In this document: positions 1 to 9,116 of the stretch, piece by piece
Numbering within the stretch: position 1 is the stretch's first letter
Layout of the letters: every line of letters begins with the position of its first letter
Made by a program: the position numbers and the translations under genes
Notes under the pieces: model-generated
Databases searched by the model: none
The model's input: the letters and a program-made list of their open reading frames with translations, nothing else
Told to the model about the DNA's origin: nothing
NCBI GenBank assembly: GCA_019918135.1
Contig: WBZZ01006393.1
Span: 95,001 to 120,000 of the forward strand
Source: Paulinella micropora
Taxonomy: Eukaryota; Cercozoa; Imbricatea; Euglyphida; Paulinellidae
DNA length: 25,000 bases
Reading direction: 5' to 3'

Positions 1-38
1 TGTGCAGATTTGCATCAGCCATTGACAGAGAAGCACTA

Positions 39-41
39 TTA

Positions 42-79
<38 letters not shown>

Positions 80-120
80 TATTCTCTCTCTCTTTTTCTT
101 TCTTTCTTTCTTTCTTTCTT

Positions 121-168
<48 letters not shown>

Positions 169-174
169 TCTCTT

Positions 175-208
<34 letters not shown>
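39..208. repeat. (ATT)n microsatellite followed by CT-rich tract
   Basis: Positions 43-76 are nearly pure ATT units. Positions 81-208 are an almost uninterrupted pyrimidine run of CT and CTTT units. The open frame across it encodes only Ile, Ser, Leu and Phe runs and is a by-product of the repeat. Confidence 0.95.
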
Positions 209-342
209 CTCAGGATAGGTATGTGCGTGCTTATGTGTGTATTGCTAGTCTAGTTTTGTTTAAACTTTTTTTCGCGCATGATGCTGTCTTATTACTACGA
301 TGGATCGATTGATTGAACAAGGGCCTGACTCCTTTAAGGGAG

Positions 343-379
<37 letters not shown>
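343..379. repeat. 37-base poly(A) run, possible LINE/SINE tail
   Basis: An uninterrupted run of A follows a purine-rich end (AAGGGAG). It is followed by a small inverted repeat (GGCTCA / TGAGCC, 380-401, 10-nt loop). A run of this length after a unique sequence resembles the tail of a non-LTR retrotransposon on the + strand. No target duplication was identified, so that origin is inference. Confidence 0.6.
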
Positions 380-382
<3 letters not shown>

Positions 383-401
383 TCATTCTCCGGTGTGAGC
401 C

Positions 402-926
402 TTACGTGCATCCTTCCTCTCATAAGTCCTCATAATCACCGTAGGCTAGGGGGTTTAGGATCCGAGCAGTTTACTGCTTCCGGTGTTTAGACCTTTATAT
501 TAAGATGACCAGCTTCTTTCTCGTAATATATGTTATCCTCTTACTATGTATGCCTTGGCATCTTCTTCTTCTCCTCCTATTTCCTCATCGTCTCCTTGCC
601 TTGACTTATATTGCCTGTTCATGTCTTTTTTACGCAAACACTTTTTTAATAGAATACTTGCCACTCTGTTTAATATTTCTAACTTCAATTATATACTTAA
701 AAAATTTGACGTTTCTAATAATATGTATGCATTTTTACCTCATATATATATAATATATATATCATGTGATTTACTAATTTAATAATAGTACTGGATTTTT
801 ACACTGAAGTGATGAGTTAACACAATAATAATTAAAATTTTAATTTGTTGTAATAGTGGGAGAGTTAGTGGGGAAGTCACGAGTCGCCGGCTCTCACATT
901 ACATAGTGTGATTATTATTAATAATA
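402..926. other. AT-rich flank with no recognisable gene
   Basis: Two overlapping open frames (about 505-782) encode hydrophobic, Leu/Ile/Ser-rich, low-complexity peptides. They show no domain, no codon bias and no family resemblance, so I do not call them genes. Positions 740-760 hold a TA dinucleotide patch. This is the left genomic flank of the large gypsy element. Confidence 0.6.
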
Positions 927-931
927 TCAGG
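927..931. repeat. Left target-site duplication of the gypsy element (TCAGG)
   Basis: TCAGG sits immediately before the 5' LTR start TATCAGACTG. The same five bases occur at 22945-22949, directly after the 3' LTR. A 5-bp duplication is usual for Ty3/gypsy integration, and the pair defines both ends of the element. Confidence 0.85.
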
Positions 932-1149
932 TATCAGACTGAGCACGTTAACGACCTGCCAAAACCACTACCGTTGACATTATAGTGCTTTTGACCGATC
1001 CGTTAGATTCTCCTCAGTGCACGACGTTTCGACTTCACTAACTAGCTTTCAATTTCGTTCAGGAATGACTTCAAACGATTTAATCAAAGTTTTTACAGCA
1101 AATGCAATTTTTCCCTTCTCTGCTGCCTCTTTCCCCGATTTCCCGAAAA
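932..1149 (+). repeat. Gypsy 5' LTR, left part
   Basis: This aligns to the start of the 3' LTR (22331 to about 22544) with substitutions and small indels. It starts TATCAGACTGAGCAC and stops at GAAAA, where the copia element entered. The LTR resumes at 8698. The two parts total about 637 bp, compared with 614 bp for the 3' copy. Confidence 0.93.
1145..1149. repeat. Copia target-site duplication, left copy (GAAAA)
   Basis: GAAAA occurs here and at 8693-8697, flanking the copia LTRs. The uninterrupted 3' gypsy LTR carries the same GAAAA once, at 22540-22544. That gives a natural empty site and confirms the insertion point. Confidence 0.88.
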
Positions 1150-1461
1150 CAACATAATCTATCTCTCAAACGCAGAGTTTAGGGAAGCTACCCCGCTAAG
1201 GGTATAGAATAACAGAAGAAAAGACTTTTAATAACTTTTGGGTCACACAAACTTATGATGTTATGACCTTTACAAAATGGTAATACTCATTTGATTCTAG
1301 GCATTCCAGACTATGATTCGCGAATACTCTAGAAAGTGTCACTGTCAGTAATAAAGGTATTAATAACTGTCCGGCCTATGAACCTGCCTATGACTAAGAC
1401 TATCCAAATTACCGGTAAATTATCTAGGTGGAGTAACGGGTATTAGTAGTACATTACAACG
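1150..1461 (-). repeat. Copia 3' LTR
   Basis: This is nearly identical to 8380-8692. On the element strand it follows a polypurine tract and runs from CGTTGTAATG to GATTATGTTG. Ends could shift by 1-3 bases because of matching flanks. Differences from the other LTR include a short indel near 1192-1196 and substitutions near 1151, 1214, 1276, 1341 and 1431. Confidence 0.93.
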
Positions 1462-1470
1462 CTCCCCCTT
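1462..1470 (-). promoter_or_regulatory. Copia polypurine tract
   Basis: On the - strand AAGGGGGAG lies directly against the 3' LTR start. This is the normal site and composition of the primer for plus-strand DNA synthesis. Confidence 0.82.
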
Positions 1471-1924
1471 AGTCGCAAGTCATAGGCTATATTAGGGGCC
1501 TGTGTGTAATATAAAAAAAATAGTGGTGAGGATCAGTTATGGGTAATCCGAAGGTCATCAACTCCCAATTACATCATATCCTCTATGTATGTATATATGC
1601 AGTCATGCAGTAACATGTGGTATGTAAGTCACACTGTGTTCAAAAATTTGCGAGCGCTTCCCGTAGAGGGTAGCAAAATCGAAAAAATTTTAGATTTCCT
1701 ATTCTAGGACAGAAAGAAGGATAGAAAAAATTTAAATTGCTAAGTCCGTTGGGGCAAGATAGCCTCGCCGCCGGCCTCGCGCGGCAGTCGGCAATTCAAC
1801 CTTGGCTTGACGCCGGGCTCTCAGTTACACCGACCCCTGCGCAAAACAAAGCTGCTGCAACAAGCAACAAACTGCACAAAACATTCAAAGCAAACATAGG
1901 TGAGTGGACATGCAAATCCCGAAA
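1471..1924 (-). other. Copia 3' untranslated region with a GC-rich island
   Basis: This is the stretch between the RT/RNase H stop codon and the polypurine tract. Most of it is AT-rich, but about 1744-1850 is clearly GC-rich, with several CG dinucleotides. The + strand open frame beginning at 1737 runs antisense into the RNase H gene and is not supported as a gene. Confidence 0.6.
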
Positions 1925-3351
1925 TTACTCGATCTTTACCGTAAATTTGTTAAGTAAATACTCGAATTGTTCTTTCGGTAAATATTTTGTCATTACATCA
2001 CCTATCTGCTTCTCAGTACCTACTTTTACAAACTTAATCTCACCGTCTCTCTGTAGGTGGTGCATAAAGTGTAATTCTAAAGGTAAGTGTTTAGTTCTAT
2101 TACCTGACATACTCCTCTCTGCCGCTAAGACTGTTTGAGAGTTATCCTCGAATAATTCTATCGGGCTCTTTTGGGCTATGTTTAGTTCTTGTGTGATGTG
2201 TTTTAGTGCAAGTCCTTCCCTAATGCACTCAGTTGCTGCAAATATTTCAGCATCATTGGAACTCAGGGCGATGCGACTCTGTCGCTTTGATAACCATGCA
2301 ACTGGATCGCTGCCCCATAGGATCACGAATCCAGTGCGGGACTTTCCTGTTTTCTTACAAACTTTGTGAGCCGCGTCGGGCCACATGGAAAGTTTTGGAT
2401 AAGTTTGCCCTTCCTGCTGTGACTTAGGCTCAAGGTAAGCTAAACCTCGATAAGAGTTAACTAAATAACGAAAGATTCTGCCTAACATCGCATAAGTTAT
2501 TCCCTTATCGATAGTTTGCATGCCACTTGCCGAATTTACTGCTTGTTCTATATCGGGCCTTGTCATCTTCGCGAGATATAGCAAACGACCAACTAAACTA
2601 GGAATTGAAAATTTTCGCAAGCTGGCTGATTCCGATATCGGTTCCGTGAAATGTTCTTGCGCTGGAGTACTGACGGGTTTAGCAGAATCGTAACCTATCT
2701 CTTTTAGCATCTGCTGCTGATATTTTCGCTGATGCAAAATTATTTTCCCGTTCGATTGCTCTATCTCTATTCCTTTGAATTCACGGGCTATGCCGAGTCT
2801 TTTGAGCGGGAAATGTTTTTCTAATGCGGACGCAAAACGCTCATATGCTTGTTTGTTTGGTGCTGTGAACAACAAATCATCTACATGAAATATCCCTATT
2901 ATCGCTTCTCTTAAAGCTTTATCCTTTTCTACAAACATACATAAATCAGAATCTAGCAGTCTAAAACTTAGCTCCTCTAACTTGGGTGCTAATATCTCAT
3001 ACCATCTTCTTCCTGCCTGAGGTGCGCCATATAAGGCACCATCTATACGCCATATCATCCCCTCGTGCCCTTCTCTGTCTACACTCTCTGGCGCATATGC
3101 ATAAACAGGGTCATTCATACGCGCATTCAGGTATGCATTTTTAAAATCTATGCCGTATAGTTTGTGTTTGTGCCAGGCAGCTAGTTTGGCGAGAAATAAA
3201 AGTGAATGGTGCGCGGCGCAAGGAACAAAGAGCTGATCTGGGTTATAGCTGACACCGGGTTCTAACATATCTCACGGTAAAGCTAAACGAGACTTTATGA
3301 GCTTTTTCCCGTTATCATCTAACTTTACTTTGTGAACCCATGTCAATCTAA
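1925..3351 (-). pseudogene. pol: Copia reverse transcriptase and RNase H
   Basis: This encodes the copia-type RT and RNase H that copies element RNA into DNA in virus-like particles. The open stretch 3268-1925 is 447 codons. It holds the first catalytic Asp in GIDFKNAYL (residue 41), the GAPQAGRRWYE motif (about 81-91), the active-site FHVDDLL (residues 127-133) and LVGRLLYLAKMTRPDI. RNase H follows, with the acidic residues in MWPDAAH, NDAEIFAA and FEDNSQT, and it ends at TAA. Coding sequence extends upstream to about 3351 (TWVHKVKLDDNGK), interrupted by a TGA at 3272-3274. There, related copia proteins usually read RGD, so that stop probably replaces Gly or Arg. A frameshift near 3350 separates it from the linker. 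Catalytic residues are intact but the frame is broken. Confidence 0.93.
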
Positions 3352-4422
3352 CTATCTTACTAACTCCTGCCTTGCTTGCCTCCTTATGGGGTACCCATGT
3401 GTATGTGTTAAGGATTGAAGAGCTTTTAGTTCTGCTTTCATACCTTCTAAAACATCTTTAGCTGTCAAACCTGCCTCTATGACATCTTTGGGTATTCTAA
3501 CGTCTACATACAAATAAAAATCACGAATCTCATCTGCCACCATACGGTCATCGCATAAAAACATATTAGCGGGACTTTGCAACGGGTATTCGGGATCCTT
3601 CAAGGAGTATTTGAGGATTTCCGAATTTAACATCCGTTCTTCTTCGTCTTCAAACTTAAATATGTAGGTGGGCTGAGGTCTGTCTCTCACTACGAGTCTA
3701 TCTTTGGGGTCACACACTCTGCTGACTACCCCTACTCGTACTATGCTCTCCCATCCCACACCATACTTTTTCTTCGCCCATCCATCTCCCCATGCACGCG
3801 CTGGCACTCTTACTAGCTTACCTATTAGCTCTTGAGCCTCTCTCTTTTCTCTCTTGGGCTCACTGCTAGGGGTAAATCTCTCTACTGCCTTGCGCTGCCT
3901 TTTACCGGGGATTATGTTACTCTCCGATACTCTCTGACTCTGCTCCCACGTTAATCCCTTAGATGGTGGTGATTTTTCTTCGTATGCTCTTCTTTCATGT
4001 AATTTTAGTGGATCTGTTGGATCTTGTTCATTTTTATGCTCTTGTGATTTGATCTTGTGCTCTGTGGGTGATTGTTGTGGATAATATGGCTCTGGACTTG
4101 TATGTAAGCGTGTATGTTTGTGATCTAGTGTATTCTTCTCCACATGCTCATTCTCATTCGCATTGACATTAACATTCTCTATCTCCCCCTCAGCTTCATC
4201 AAACTGTGTTGTTGGGTGGTCGCTGTTGACGTTGTGCGGTGACTTAGGTGATTGAGGTGGTGATTGGGGTGGTGACGCTTGTGGAGATGTGTGTGGTTGC
4301 TCGCTATCATTCTCATTCTCATTCTCCCCCTCAGAGTCATCATTATCCCACGACACTAGTTTAGGAGGATGAGCTTGTTTACCGATTTTATGAATATTAC
4401 ATCTCACATCTCTCACTCCGGA
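3352..4422 (-). pseudogene. pol: Copia integrase-RT linker with a small basic domain
   Basis: About 350 codons link the integrase core to RT, in the same frame as the integrase (TGA at 4441-4443) and ending at TAG 3352-3354. The first part is acidic and Pro/Ser-rich (DNDDSEGENENEN, then repeated SPPQSPPQSP units), typical of the disordered stretch after copia integrase. Next comes a basic, globular-looking segment with GKLVRVPARAWGDGW, a repeated Val-Arg-Val pattern and FKFEDEEE. It resembles a Tudor- or chromo-like small beta-barrel, but that is inference. The end (MKAELKAL) matches the element-typical start of the copia RT region. No ATG is needed here, because it is part of a polyprotein. 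Confidence 0.8.
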
Positions 4423-5396
4423 AATTATCTTCTTACCATCTCATACGCGGTATAGTTCCCCGAAATAGATCATATCCACTAGCATCACCTTTTCCCCTCT
4501 GTACTCTCCCTTCCGCACTTTAGTCTTAGGTACATGTAACACACCCATGCATCCTATTGGTTTTAAGTGAAAGAGTGCTGGTTTTCTACCTAACAGCTGT
4601 TCATAGGGCGAGATACCTTTGCGTTCCCCGTGAATTGCCGGTAGTATGTTGTGAATGGTTGTGGCTGCGTGTTCTAATTCTGCCCAGAATTGCGGCGGTA
4701 ATTTAGCGTGATATCTCATTGCTCGTGCAGGCCCCGCCGTAATATCATTCACTTTTTCCGCAATAGGATTCCCGTCTTTATCGTTTGTCGCGGAAGTTTT
4801 CCAAATAAAGCGAATATTTTTCCATCACTTTATGACTTCCTCCGGAATATCAAATTCTTGATCTGCACGAATTTCCTTTACTTTGTTTCCTTTCTGTCTC
4901 TCATAAAAGGCTACAGCTTGTTTTAAGCAATCTACAAACTCATTCTTATGGGCTAAATAAAAGTCAAGAATGAACAGTGAGTAGTCGTCGGTGACCGAAA
5001 ATTTAAACCGCTTACCACCTATTGATCTAGTTGCCCACGGTCCTCATGTGATTATATGTAGGATTATACCTGGCTTTTGGGCTCTTTCTATCTTATTAAC
5101 TGCAAAACGTGGCAAACGTTTAGACTTTCCTATCATGCAAGATTCGCAAAATCTCACATCATTCTCGTCACCTACTAACTTAATGTTTAAAATTTTTGCT
5201 AATAGGCGCATCTTTGTTAACCCATAATGCCCACAGGCATAGTGAAAAAGCTTGATTCCTATCTTTCTAGGTTTGTCTGACTTTCTGGGGTACGCTTCGT
5301 ATAATATTATATCTATGTGTAATTCTTTCTCTCTCTTACTTACTTCATGCTTACTTATTTCCTTTTTGTTGTCATTTGTGGGGCCTCCCTCCCCTT
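4423..5396 (-). pseudogene. pol: Copia integrase, interrupted by three TGA codons
   Basis: This encodes the integrase that inserts element DNA into the genome. On the - strand one frame carries the N-terminal zinc-binding HHCC (FHYACGHYG, then RFCESCMIGKSKR). The core follows, with VTDDYSLFILDF, the second Asp in IRADQEFD, and the Glu in PIAEKVND followed by RAMRYHAKLPPQFWAEL. The first catalytic Asp, expected two residues after His in LHIIT, reads Ile. TGA codons interrupt the frame at 5044-5046, 4825-4827 and 4441-4443. The first and third fall where this family commonly has Trp (before GPW, and in YRV-W-D). A frameshift near 5397 separates it from the protease. The piece 4752-4441 alone is open for 103 codons. 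It is non-functional as written. Confidence 0.88.
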
Positions 5397-6533
5397 CTAC
5401 CCCCTTGTCGCAAAAGGATCATATCTTTCGTTGACTTTCAATGGTTCATCATATTCGTCATCCCATCCATATATCATACTTTTAGTTAACCTCCCCCTTA
5501 CTAGTATATCACTCTCGTTAATGTGGATGGGGTGCTTGAGTATTACTAGCTGTCCGTTTTGGTGGATGACTGATCTGTTGTGTTTGTGGTCCATCTGTCC
5601 TGTAGAGACTATGCTGACTGGCAAGGTAGTGTCGAGTAACATCTTCTTTTCTACTGCTCTAGGCCATCCTTTCCCATCTATCACTGTCAGCCTAGCTCTT
5701 CCTGACTTACTCAACTCCCTCTCTCCATTACCTGTCAGTAGCTCTACAGGTTCTATCTCATCGACATCCATCAATCTGTCTTCTCTGCATGATATGTCTT
5801 TGCTTGCTCCACTATCCTGTACTGTCATGTCTCTCTTTTTCATCATTCTTTTTCTCACATGTATCAACACATGCTCTGTCTCTGTTTCTGTCTCTAGCTC
5901 TCCCTCTCCTCTACCCTCACCTTCTCTCTCTTCTGTGAGTTGTGGAGGTGTAGTAATGGGACTCTGTCTGACTGCTCTATCCAAGTACACTCCTTCTATT
6001 GCTCTTACTATGTCATTCAAAAAGTCATCTCTCTCAAGCTCGCCACTCACAACACGCATCACTTCTCCATTCATTTCCCTCACGCACTCATTCATCAACG
6101 TTTTAGCTATTTCATTTATATCTTTGAAGGTGATGACGGGGGGGTTGATGGGTTGTGTGTTTATTGTTTGTGTTGGTGGGAGCGCTGTGATTGGTCTAGA
6201 ACTAGAGATTTGGAGTTGTTGTGAGGTGGGACCTACTTGGTTACCAAACTTGTTGGCAGAAGTGGGCCCTAGTCGTCGCTCTCCCTCATCCACTTCACTC
6301 TCTTCGCTCCCTTCTTTGCTCTGGCCGGTCCGCTGACTAGAAAATGGATTATGTTTGTTAAACTTTTTCTCATGTGGTGGTTGCGGAATATTTTGCGAGA
6401 CTTGTGGACTTGTGGAAATTTTTGTGTCACGTAAAGTTTCAAATTCCCCGAAAACGAGTCTTTGCGAAATTTTATGAGACTTTTCGAATGCCGCAGCTTT
6501 AAGACCTCGCTCGTCTGGGTAATAGAGATCAGT
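5397..6533 (-). pseudogene. pro: Copia gag-pol spacer and aspartic protease
   Basis: This encodes the protease that processes the copia polyprotein. The open frame runs 6695-5397 (432 codons), but its first 50 or so residues are antisense to the inverted gag block. Real coding begins at the inversion junction near 6533 (PTDLYYPDERGLKAAAF). A low-complexity Pro/Ser/Gln and acidic stretch follows. Then comes the retropepsin active site VQDSGASKD (Asp at 5814-5816) and the downstream LLDTTLPVSIVSTGQM, matching the copia pattern before integrase. It ends at TAG 5397-5399 in a G-rich run. The next frame then opens into the integrase zinc finger, so a small indel there is likely. Confidence 0.85.
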
Positions 6534-6562
6534 GGGGATGCATTTCCGGAGCGGGTAGGTAC

Positions 6563-7387
6563 ATGTTAGAGGAAGAGTTTGAGAGAACGAGGCCAAGGGC
6601 AGGTGAGAGGTATATAGACTGGCTAAATGAATTTCTCGCAAAGAAAATTCAGCTTGAAAGTTTACGTGGGACGCCATTTTTCGATGAGGAAGCAAAGAGA
6701 AAGCTATTTAAGGAACTGCGCTACCATCCAGCTTTCGGAGATAAATTTCAGGTGGACCACTATGATCTCCCGGCCAGACTAAGTCCAAATTTCTCGGAAT
6801 TATGCGAAGCATCTAAGGAAATATGGAAAATGTGGGAAGAAAAAGAAAGACGTAACAAATTCCGTGAAAGAAAAGCTCAAATACGCAAACATAACAACAG
6901 GAAATCTCGGGATGGCAAGCAGCAGCAAGAAACTAATCTCCTAATGGATAACAAAGGGAAAAGGGGAGACAATAAAACGGGACCAAAGACAGCTCCAAAG
7001 TGGACACTCACAGTCACGTGTTTCGGATGTGATGCCAAAGGCCATACCATGAGATATTGCCCGGTGATTTCGGAAAAGTTTCGCAAAGAAGGAAAATTGA
7101 AGCGGAATCAAACAGAAGACAAGTCCACAGAACAAGAAAAGAACGAACAAAAGAACAACTACAAGAACAAAAAGAAACCCTTTTACAAGAAAAAGAAAGC
7201 ACTCACTTTGATAACAACTGACAACGACAAAAACGAAAACGAGCAAAGTGACTCTGACACAAACGTTGCTTTAATCCATATGGGGAACACTTATGATAAG
7301 AGCGATGATGATGAGGAGGAAAGAGAAAAAGAGGATGAGCAACCAAGCTCACCACTCCACGAACCTACCTGTCCCCAGCCCTTTTGA
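6563..7387 (+). pseudogene. gag: Copia Gag, central and nucleocapsid part (inverted)
   Basis: The 274-codon open frame encodes the middle and C-terminus of a copia Gag, the structural protein that packages element RNA. Residues 1-60 are charged and helical. A very basic stretch precedes the zinc knuckle TCFGCDAKGHTMRYCP, a textbook CX2CX4HX4C (C153, C156, H161, C166). A Lys-rich tail and an acidic end (SDDDEEEREKEDE) follow. It ends at TGA 7385-7387, where the next frame overlaps by one shift. The ATG at 6563 need not be a real start, because the upstream part of Gag lies on the other side of the inversion (7796-8379, - strand). No other copia protein of this window is on this strand. Confidence 0.88.
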
Positions 7388-7755
7388 ACGAAACAAAGAC
7401 TACACCTAGGGTAGGGAATAGACGTAGTGAGAGTGGAGAAGGACGGGAAGTGCGGTTAGTATCGGCCACCCTACGAGGTCCCTCCTCACTACGGGGAGAA
7501 GGCAAGGAAGTGCGGTTAGTATCCGCCACCCCACGATGTTCCCCAGTCATCCCTAACCCTAACGAAACTCCTTTGAGGCTTGAGAGTTCTTACGGAGTCA
7601 TGCCTGACACGAAGTGTGCAGGAATAAACAGACGCAAAAAACCATGTAATGTTTCCGTTGAAAAATCAAAAGGAAAGGGAGTATACAAAAATCACGCGAA
7701 ACGATTATCTTATGCAAGGTACTGCGGATATCACGCCACACAAGGCCCAGATTAG
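7384..7755 (+). pseudogene. Copia Gag-pol junction peptide with a Cys/His motif (inverted)
   Basis: This frame follows Gag in the -1 frame, overlapping its TGA at the run CCCTTTTGA. It has no ATG and starts on TTG or by frameshift. Residues 20-50 come from a 60-bp tandem duplication (repeated VRLVSAT). Residues 78-117 carry C-x9-C-x25-C-x2-H (KCAGINRRKKPC ... YCGYH). This resembles small zinc-binding CxGxTxxGxxC...YCxxH domains found in many viral and eukaryotic proteins. That resemblance is from memory. The frame ends near the inversion edge, with no clean continuation. It was probably joined to the - strand sequence starting near 6533 before the inversion. Confidence 0.65.
7436..7555 (+). 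repeat. 60-bp tandem duplication
   Basis: Two adjacent 60-bp units (7436-7495 and 7496-7555) both begin GAGAAGG and contain AAGTGCGGTTAGTATC. They differ at several positions. The length preserves the frame, so the encoded peptide is also duplicated. Confidence 0.88.
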
Positions 7756-7795
7756 CCGGAGTTGGATTTGTCGGTAAGTCCCGTGTTGCGTCCCC

Positions 7796-8379
7796 CCAAA
7801 TCTCCTTTACTGCTATCAACTCTTCAATGGGTCCTTTCGTCTTCTGTGTTCGCAAGAAGTTAGATACATTGTCTTTGGAAAAGGCCACAGACAGACATAA
7901 CTGCAAAGTTTTCATCCTTTCATAATATTTCTTCTCTTTGCGTATAGCTGTCTTTCTTCTTGTCTACTTTGTCTTTTCTTTTTCCTTGCTTCTTTCTCTT
8001 TCCACTCTCTCTTTTGTTCTGCTGTCATTTTATCCCAATTCTCTGGTGATTTGTCTTCTGAATTTGTCTGGGGTCTCTGTCTTCCTCTCTGAGAGGCATC
8101 TGACTCTTCATCTTCCTCACTATCACTTATGGGCGTGTCGGGTTCTTCTAAGTCTTCTGCCGCCTTAGCCCTTGCTTCATCGTAAGGAAAATCCTTTTTG
8201 GCTTTAGCTGGGTCGGCTAATGCCACAGATACCATCTCTGCCACGTGGACAGATACCCCTTGCATGTGCTTCTGAAACTTGCTTGACCAAGGCCAAAAGC
8301 TTTGGTCATCGCCCTCGAATATGGGCACTTGACTCAATACGTGCTTCGGCACGCTTGCCTCCTTGTCAAGGCTTATAAC
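7796..8379 (-). pseudogene. gag: Copia Gag, N-terminal part
   Basis: This encodes the start of the copia structural protein. The frame 8382-7912 (156 codons) opens directly from the LTR edge with no ATG; its first codon is TTG, and the first Met is about residue 40. The motif PIFEGDDQSFWPW followed by KFQKHM matches the conserved copia Gag start (a short strand, then a Trp-containing helix). An acidic stretch (SDSEEDEESD) and a Lys/Arg/Glu helix follow. At about 7912-7915 reading moves to a second frame (to about 7796, SVAFSKDNVSNFLRTQ), probably because of a small indel. Continuity ends at the inversion edge, near EIWGD. The remaining Gag is on the + strand at 6563-7387. Confidence 0.75.
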
Positions 8380-8381
8380 CA
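8370..8381 (-). promoter_or_regulatory. Candidate copia primer binding site
   Basis: On the - strand TGGTTATAAGCC begins at the inner edge of the 5' LTR. Copia elements often use an initiator-Met tRNA fragment, with a site starting TGGTA. The resemblance is partial, so the tRNA is unassigned. Confidence 0.4.
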
Positions 8382-8692
8382 ACGTAATCTATCTCTCAAA
8401 CGCAGAGTTTAGGGAAGCTACCCCCCTCTAAGGGTATAGAATAACCGAAGAAAGACTTTTAATAACTTTTGGGTCACACAAACTTATGATGTTATGACCT
8501 TTACAGAATGGTAATACTCATTTGATTCTAGGCATTCCAGACTATGATTCGCGAATACTCTAGAAAGTGTCCTTGTCAGTAATAAAGGTATTAATAACTG
8601 TCCGGCCTATGAACCTGCCTATGACTAAGACTATCCAAATTACCGGTAAATTGTCTAGGTGGAGTAACGGGTATTAGTAGTACATTACAACG
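8380..8692 (-). repeat. Copia 5' LTR
   Basis: This is the LTR at the element's start, since the element is on the - strand. It is about 97 percent identical by eye to 1150-1461. It is followed at 8693 by the GAAAA target duplication and then by gypsy LTR sequence. Confidence 0.93.
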
Positions 8693-8697
8693 GAAAA
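8693..8697. repeat. Copia target-site duplication, right copy (GAAAA)
   Basis: This matches 1145-1149. The bases after it (TCACCATTTACGGTGAA) continue the gypsy LTR and align with 22545 onward (CGCAATACGGTGAAT). Confidence 0.88.
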
Positions 8698-9116
8698 TCA
8701 CCATTTACGGTGAAATTTAGCGGCGAACAGTCAAGAGAACATAAAAATTATATTTGCCTAGCACTGCGGCGTGCGCAGTCATTAGGCTCAGAAAGACTTT
8801 CTCAACTGATGAAAGTTCAGGACTTCCACTTGAACACCAATGGCTTGAACTTGAAGCCACCTTCAAGTACTTTGCACATTTAACTTCATATGTTCAAGTG
8901 TCGCCTAACAGCTACTCACAATCTACGTTCAACCAAGATCGTACTTTGCAAACCAAGTCTGCAAACCAGTAGAAATCAACGTAAATAAACGAAGTGGCCT
9001 CTCAGCTATTTACTGGTATTTCATCTACTCTTAGGAGTTAGGGCTGTTTGTAGCTATAGAGTCTTTTAATAAGAGTCCGTTGTGTATGTATCCCTTGGGG
9101 TTGTATCCAAACTCAC
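8698..9116 (+). repeat. Gypsy 5' LTR, right part
   Basis: This resumes the LTR after the copia insertion and aligns with 22545-22944. Shared blocks include CAGTCAAGAGAACATA, GACTTCCACTTGAACACC and AAACGAAGTG. It ends AAACTCAC, as does the 3' copy. AATAAA at 8984-8989 is conserved at 22814-22819 and is a plausible polyadenylation signal. Confidence 0.93.

Larger units (their letters stand above)
6534..7795 (+). other. Inverted segment within the copia element
   Basis: Coding sequence on both sides reads on the - strand, but within this block the continuing gag sequence and its zinc knuckle read on the + strand. The junctions carry short matches: GGGGATGCA at 6534-6542 is inverted at 7787-7795 (TGCGTCCCC, 8 of 9). 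A CCCAGA-containing stretch near 7746 matches the - strand near 6519. Sequence shared at both edges fits an inversion with staggered breaks, or capture of a reversed fragment from a sister copy. Assembly error is not excluded. Confidence 0.8.
1150..8692 (-). mobile_element. Ty1/copia LTR retrotransposon nested in the gypsy 5' LTR, internally rearranged
   Basis: The element is about 7.54 kb with 312-313-bp LTRs and a GAAAA target duplication, oriented opposite to its host. In element order it carries a gag N-terminus (8379 to about 7796), an inverted block with the remaining gag and zinc knuckle (6534-7795, now + strand), protease (6533-5397), integrase (5396-4423), linker (4422-3352), and RT with RNase H (3351-1925). 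Protease and integrase before RT is the diagnostic Ty1/copia order. The two LTRs differ at only about seven positions plus short indels, so insertion is fairly recent. The inversion, frameshifts and a lost integrase Asp make it inactive. Confidence 0.95.

Noticed and set aside
505..782. Two overlapping small open frames encoding hydrophobic peptides
   Set aside because: Low-complexity Leu/Ile/Ser composition in AT-rich DNA, with no domain or conserved start context.
830..931. Left gypsy flank as the partner of the possible LTR at 23084
   Set aside because: Only a short AT-rich similarity (GTGATTATTAATA-like), insufficient for homology.
5347..6336. 329-codon + strand frame
   Set aside because: It is antisense to the copia protease region, and its Ser/Leu/Pro composition mirrors the acidic and basic tracts of the real gene.
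7378..7390. Programmed -1 frameshift at CCCTTTTGA between Gag and the next frame
   Set aside because: It does not fit the X-XXY-YYZ slippery pattern in the zero frame. A random indel is equally likely in this decayed copy.
7550..7563. CCCTAACCCTAA inside copia
   Set aside because: Only two units, within a coding repeat; too short to call telomeric.
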